From: Fibrobacterales bacterium
GTDB lineage: Bacteria; Fibrobacterota; Fibrobacteria; Fibrobacterales; Fibrobacteraceae
NCBI GenBank assembly: GCA_025997455.1
Contig: BNUP01000099.1
Coordinates: forward strand, 1 to 7,828
DNA: 7,828 bases
Direction of reading: 5' to 3'
Part shown: positions 7,595-7,828 of the stretch, piece by piece
Position numbering within the stretch: the first letter of the stretch is position 1
Layout of the letters: each line of letters begins with the position of its first letter
Notes under the pieces: model-generated
Database searches by the model: none
What the model was told of the DNA's origin: nothing
Seen by the model: the letters and a program-made list of their open reading frames with translations, nothing else
Program-made: the position numbers and the translations under genes

Positions 7595-7828
7595 CTATTA
7601 CCATATTGGATTAAGACTACTTGACGAATACATCAAGTTCTCCGCCAACCAAGTTTGTTCAAATTTTTCTATTACCATATTGGATTAAGACAGCATTGCG
7701 CTCGGTCTTAATCCAATATGGTAATAGAAAAATTTGAACTTGATGTATTCATCAAGCAGATGGTTGAATATGAAACAAGTCTTAATCCAATATGGTAATA
7801 GAAAAATTTGAACAGAGTGTTTCTAACG
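7588..7828. CRISPR. CRISPR-type array with two head-to-head halves, running off the window
   Basis: A 35-bp repeat begins GTCTTAATCCAATATGG and ends AGAAAAATTTGAAC. It occurs at 7657-7691 (-), 7705-7739 (+) and 7779-7813 (+), plus a 30-bp copy lacking its last five bases at 7588-7617 (-). The three full copies are identical. Both direct pairs have a 74-bp period and 39-bp spacers: 7618-7656 (- half) and 7740-7778 (+ half). A third spacer begins at 7814 and is cut by the window edge. Repeat length, spacer length, exact periodicity and a 3' end resembling the ATTGAAAC-type crRNA handle all support a CRISPR array, possibly type I or III; the type cannot be fixed. No cas gene and no recognisable leader are present. 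Abnormal points are the inversion in the middle, with only 13 bp between the two halves, and the broken repeat against the YfhO-like gene. Confidence 0.8.
7657..7739. repeat. 83-bp inverted repeat made of two opposed CRISPR repeats
   Basis: The - strand copy at 7657-7691 and the + strand copy at 7705-7739 are perfect reverse complements over all 35 bp. They are separated by only 13 bp (AGCATTGCGCTCG, 7692-7704). Single-stranded DNA or RNA from here would fold into a 35-bp stem with a short loop. The symmetry does not extend beyond the repeats, because the flanking spacer bases differ. A normal array would have a 39-bp spacer and a same-direction repeat at this place. It may be an inversion junction or a chimera. 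Confidence 0.85.

Noticed and set aside
7692..7704. AGCATTGC shared between the 13-bp centre of the inverted CRISPR repeats and the 41-bp palindrome (reverse strand of 5348-5388)
   Set aside because: Eight matching bases are too few to claim common origin.
7588..7828. Terminal inverted repeats of an insertion sequence or small transposable element
   Set aside because: The exact 74-bp period, 39-bp unique spacers and identical repeats on both sides fit CRISPR units better, and there is no transposase or target duplication.

Overview
The window is a moderately AT-rich bacterial segment. It is open at both ends: a gene runs in from the left edge and a CRISPR unit runs off the right edge. The gene set points to a Gram-negative gut-type or anaerobic bacterium: a membrane-fused spermidine-synthase-like protein, FabZ, a UDP-glucuronate decarboxylase, class II-type PyrC, a Crp/Fnr regulator, an Rpn-type nuclease remnant and a large YfhO-type membrane protein. 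A Fibrobacterota-like or similar lineage would fit, but this is a guess from protein flavour and not a phylogenetic result. Most start codons lack a clear Shine-Dalgarno sequence; pyrC is the exception.

Left block, + strand (1-3081): three tightly spaced genes, probably one transcript. They are the 3' part of a spermidine-synthase-like methyltransferase-fold protein, fabZ (3-hydroxyacyl-ACP dehydratase) and a UDP-glucuronate decarboxylase (UDP-xylose synthase). The last two are only 2 bp apart. Fatty-acid supply and nucleotide-sugar synthesis together suggest envelope or surface-glycan building.

Middle block, - strand (3043-4816): a Crp/Fnr-family regulator lies upstream of pyrC (dihydroorotase) in the same direction. 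The 3' end of pyrC overlaps the 3' end of the decarboxylase gene by 39 bp, tail to tail. From 4872 to 5244 on the + strand there is a decayed Rpn/PD-(D/E)XK nuclease gene with its core deleted and its two ends in different frames.

Right block, - strand (5372-7594): a large YfhO-family polytopic membrane protein (GT-C glycosyltransferase-like). Both ends are abnormal. The C-terminus and stop codon lie in a 41-bp palindromic repeat (5348-5388). The N-terminus is missing where the frame runs into a CRISPR repeat (about 7588).

Right edge (7588-7828): four copies of a 35-bp CRISPR-type repeat with a 74-bp period, arranged as two head-to-head pairs. The inner copies form a perfect 35-bp inverted repeat around 13 bp. 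The two complete 39-bp spacers overlap by 19 nt with two differences, both synonymous in the same open frame, so they seem to come from related versions of one coding region. No cas gene is present. The inverted array and the truncated YfhO gene next to it are the most unusual parts of the window. They reflect either a real rearrangement or a chimeric assembly at a contig end.
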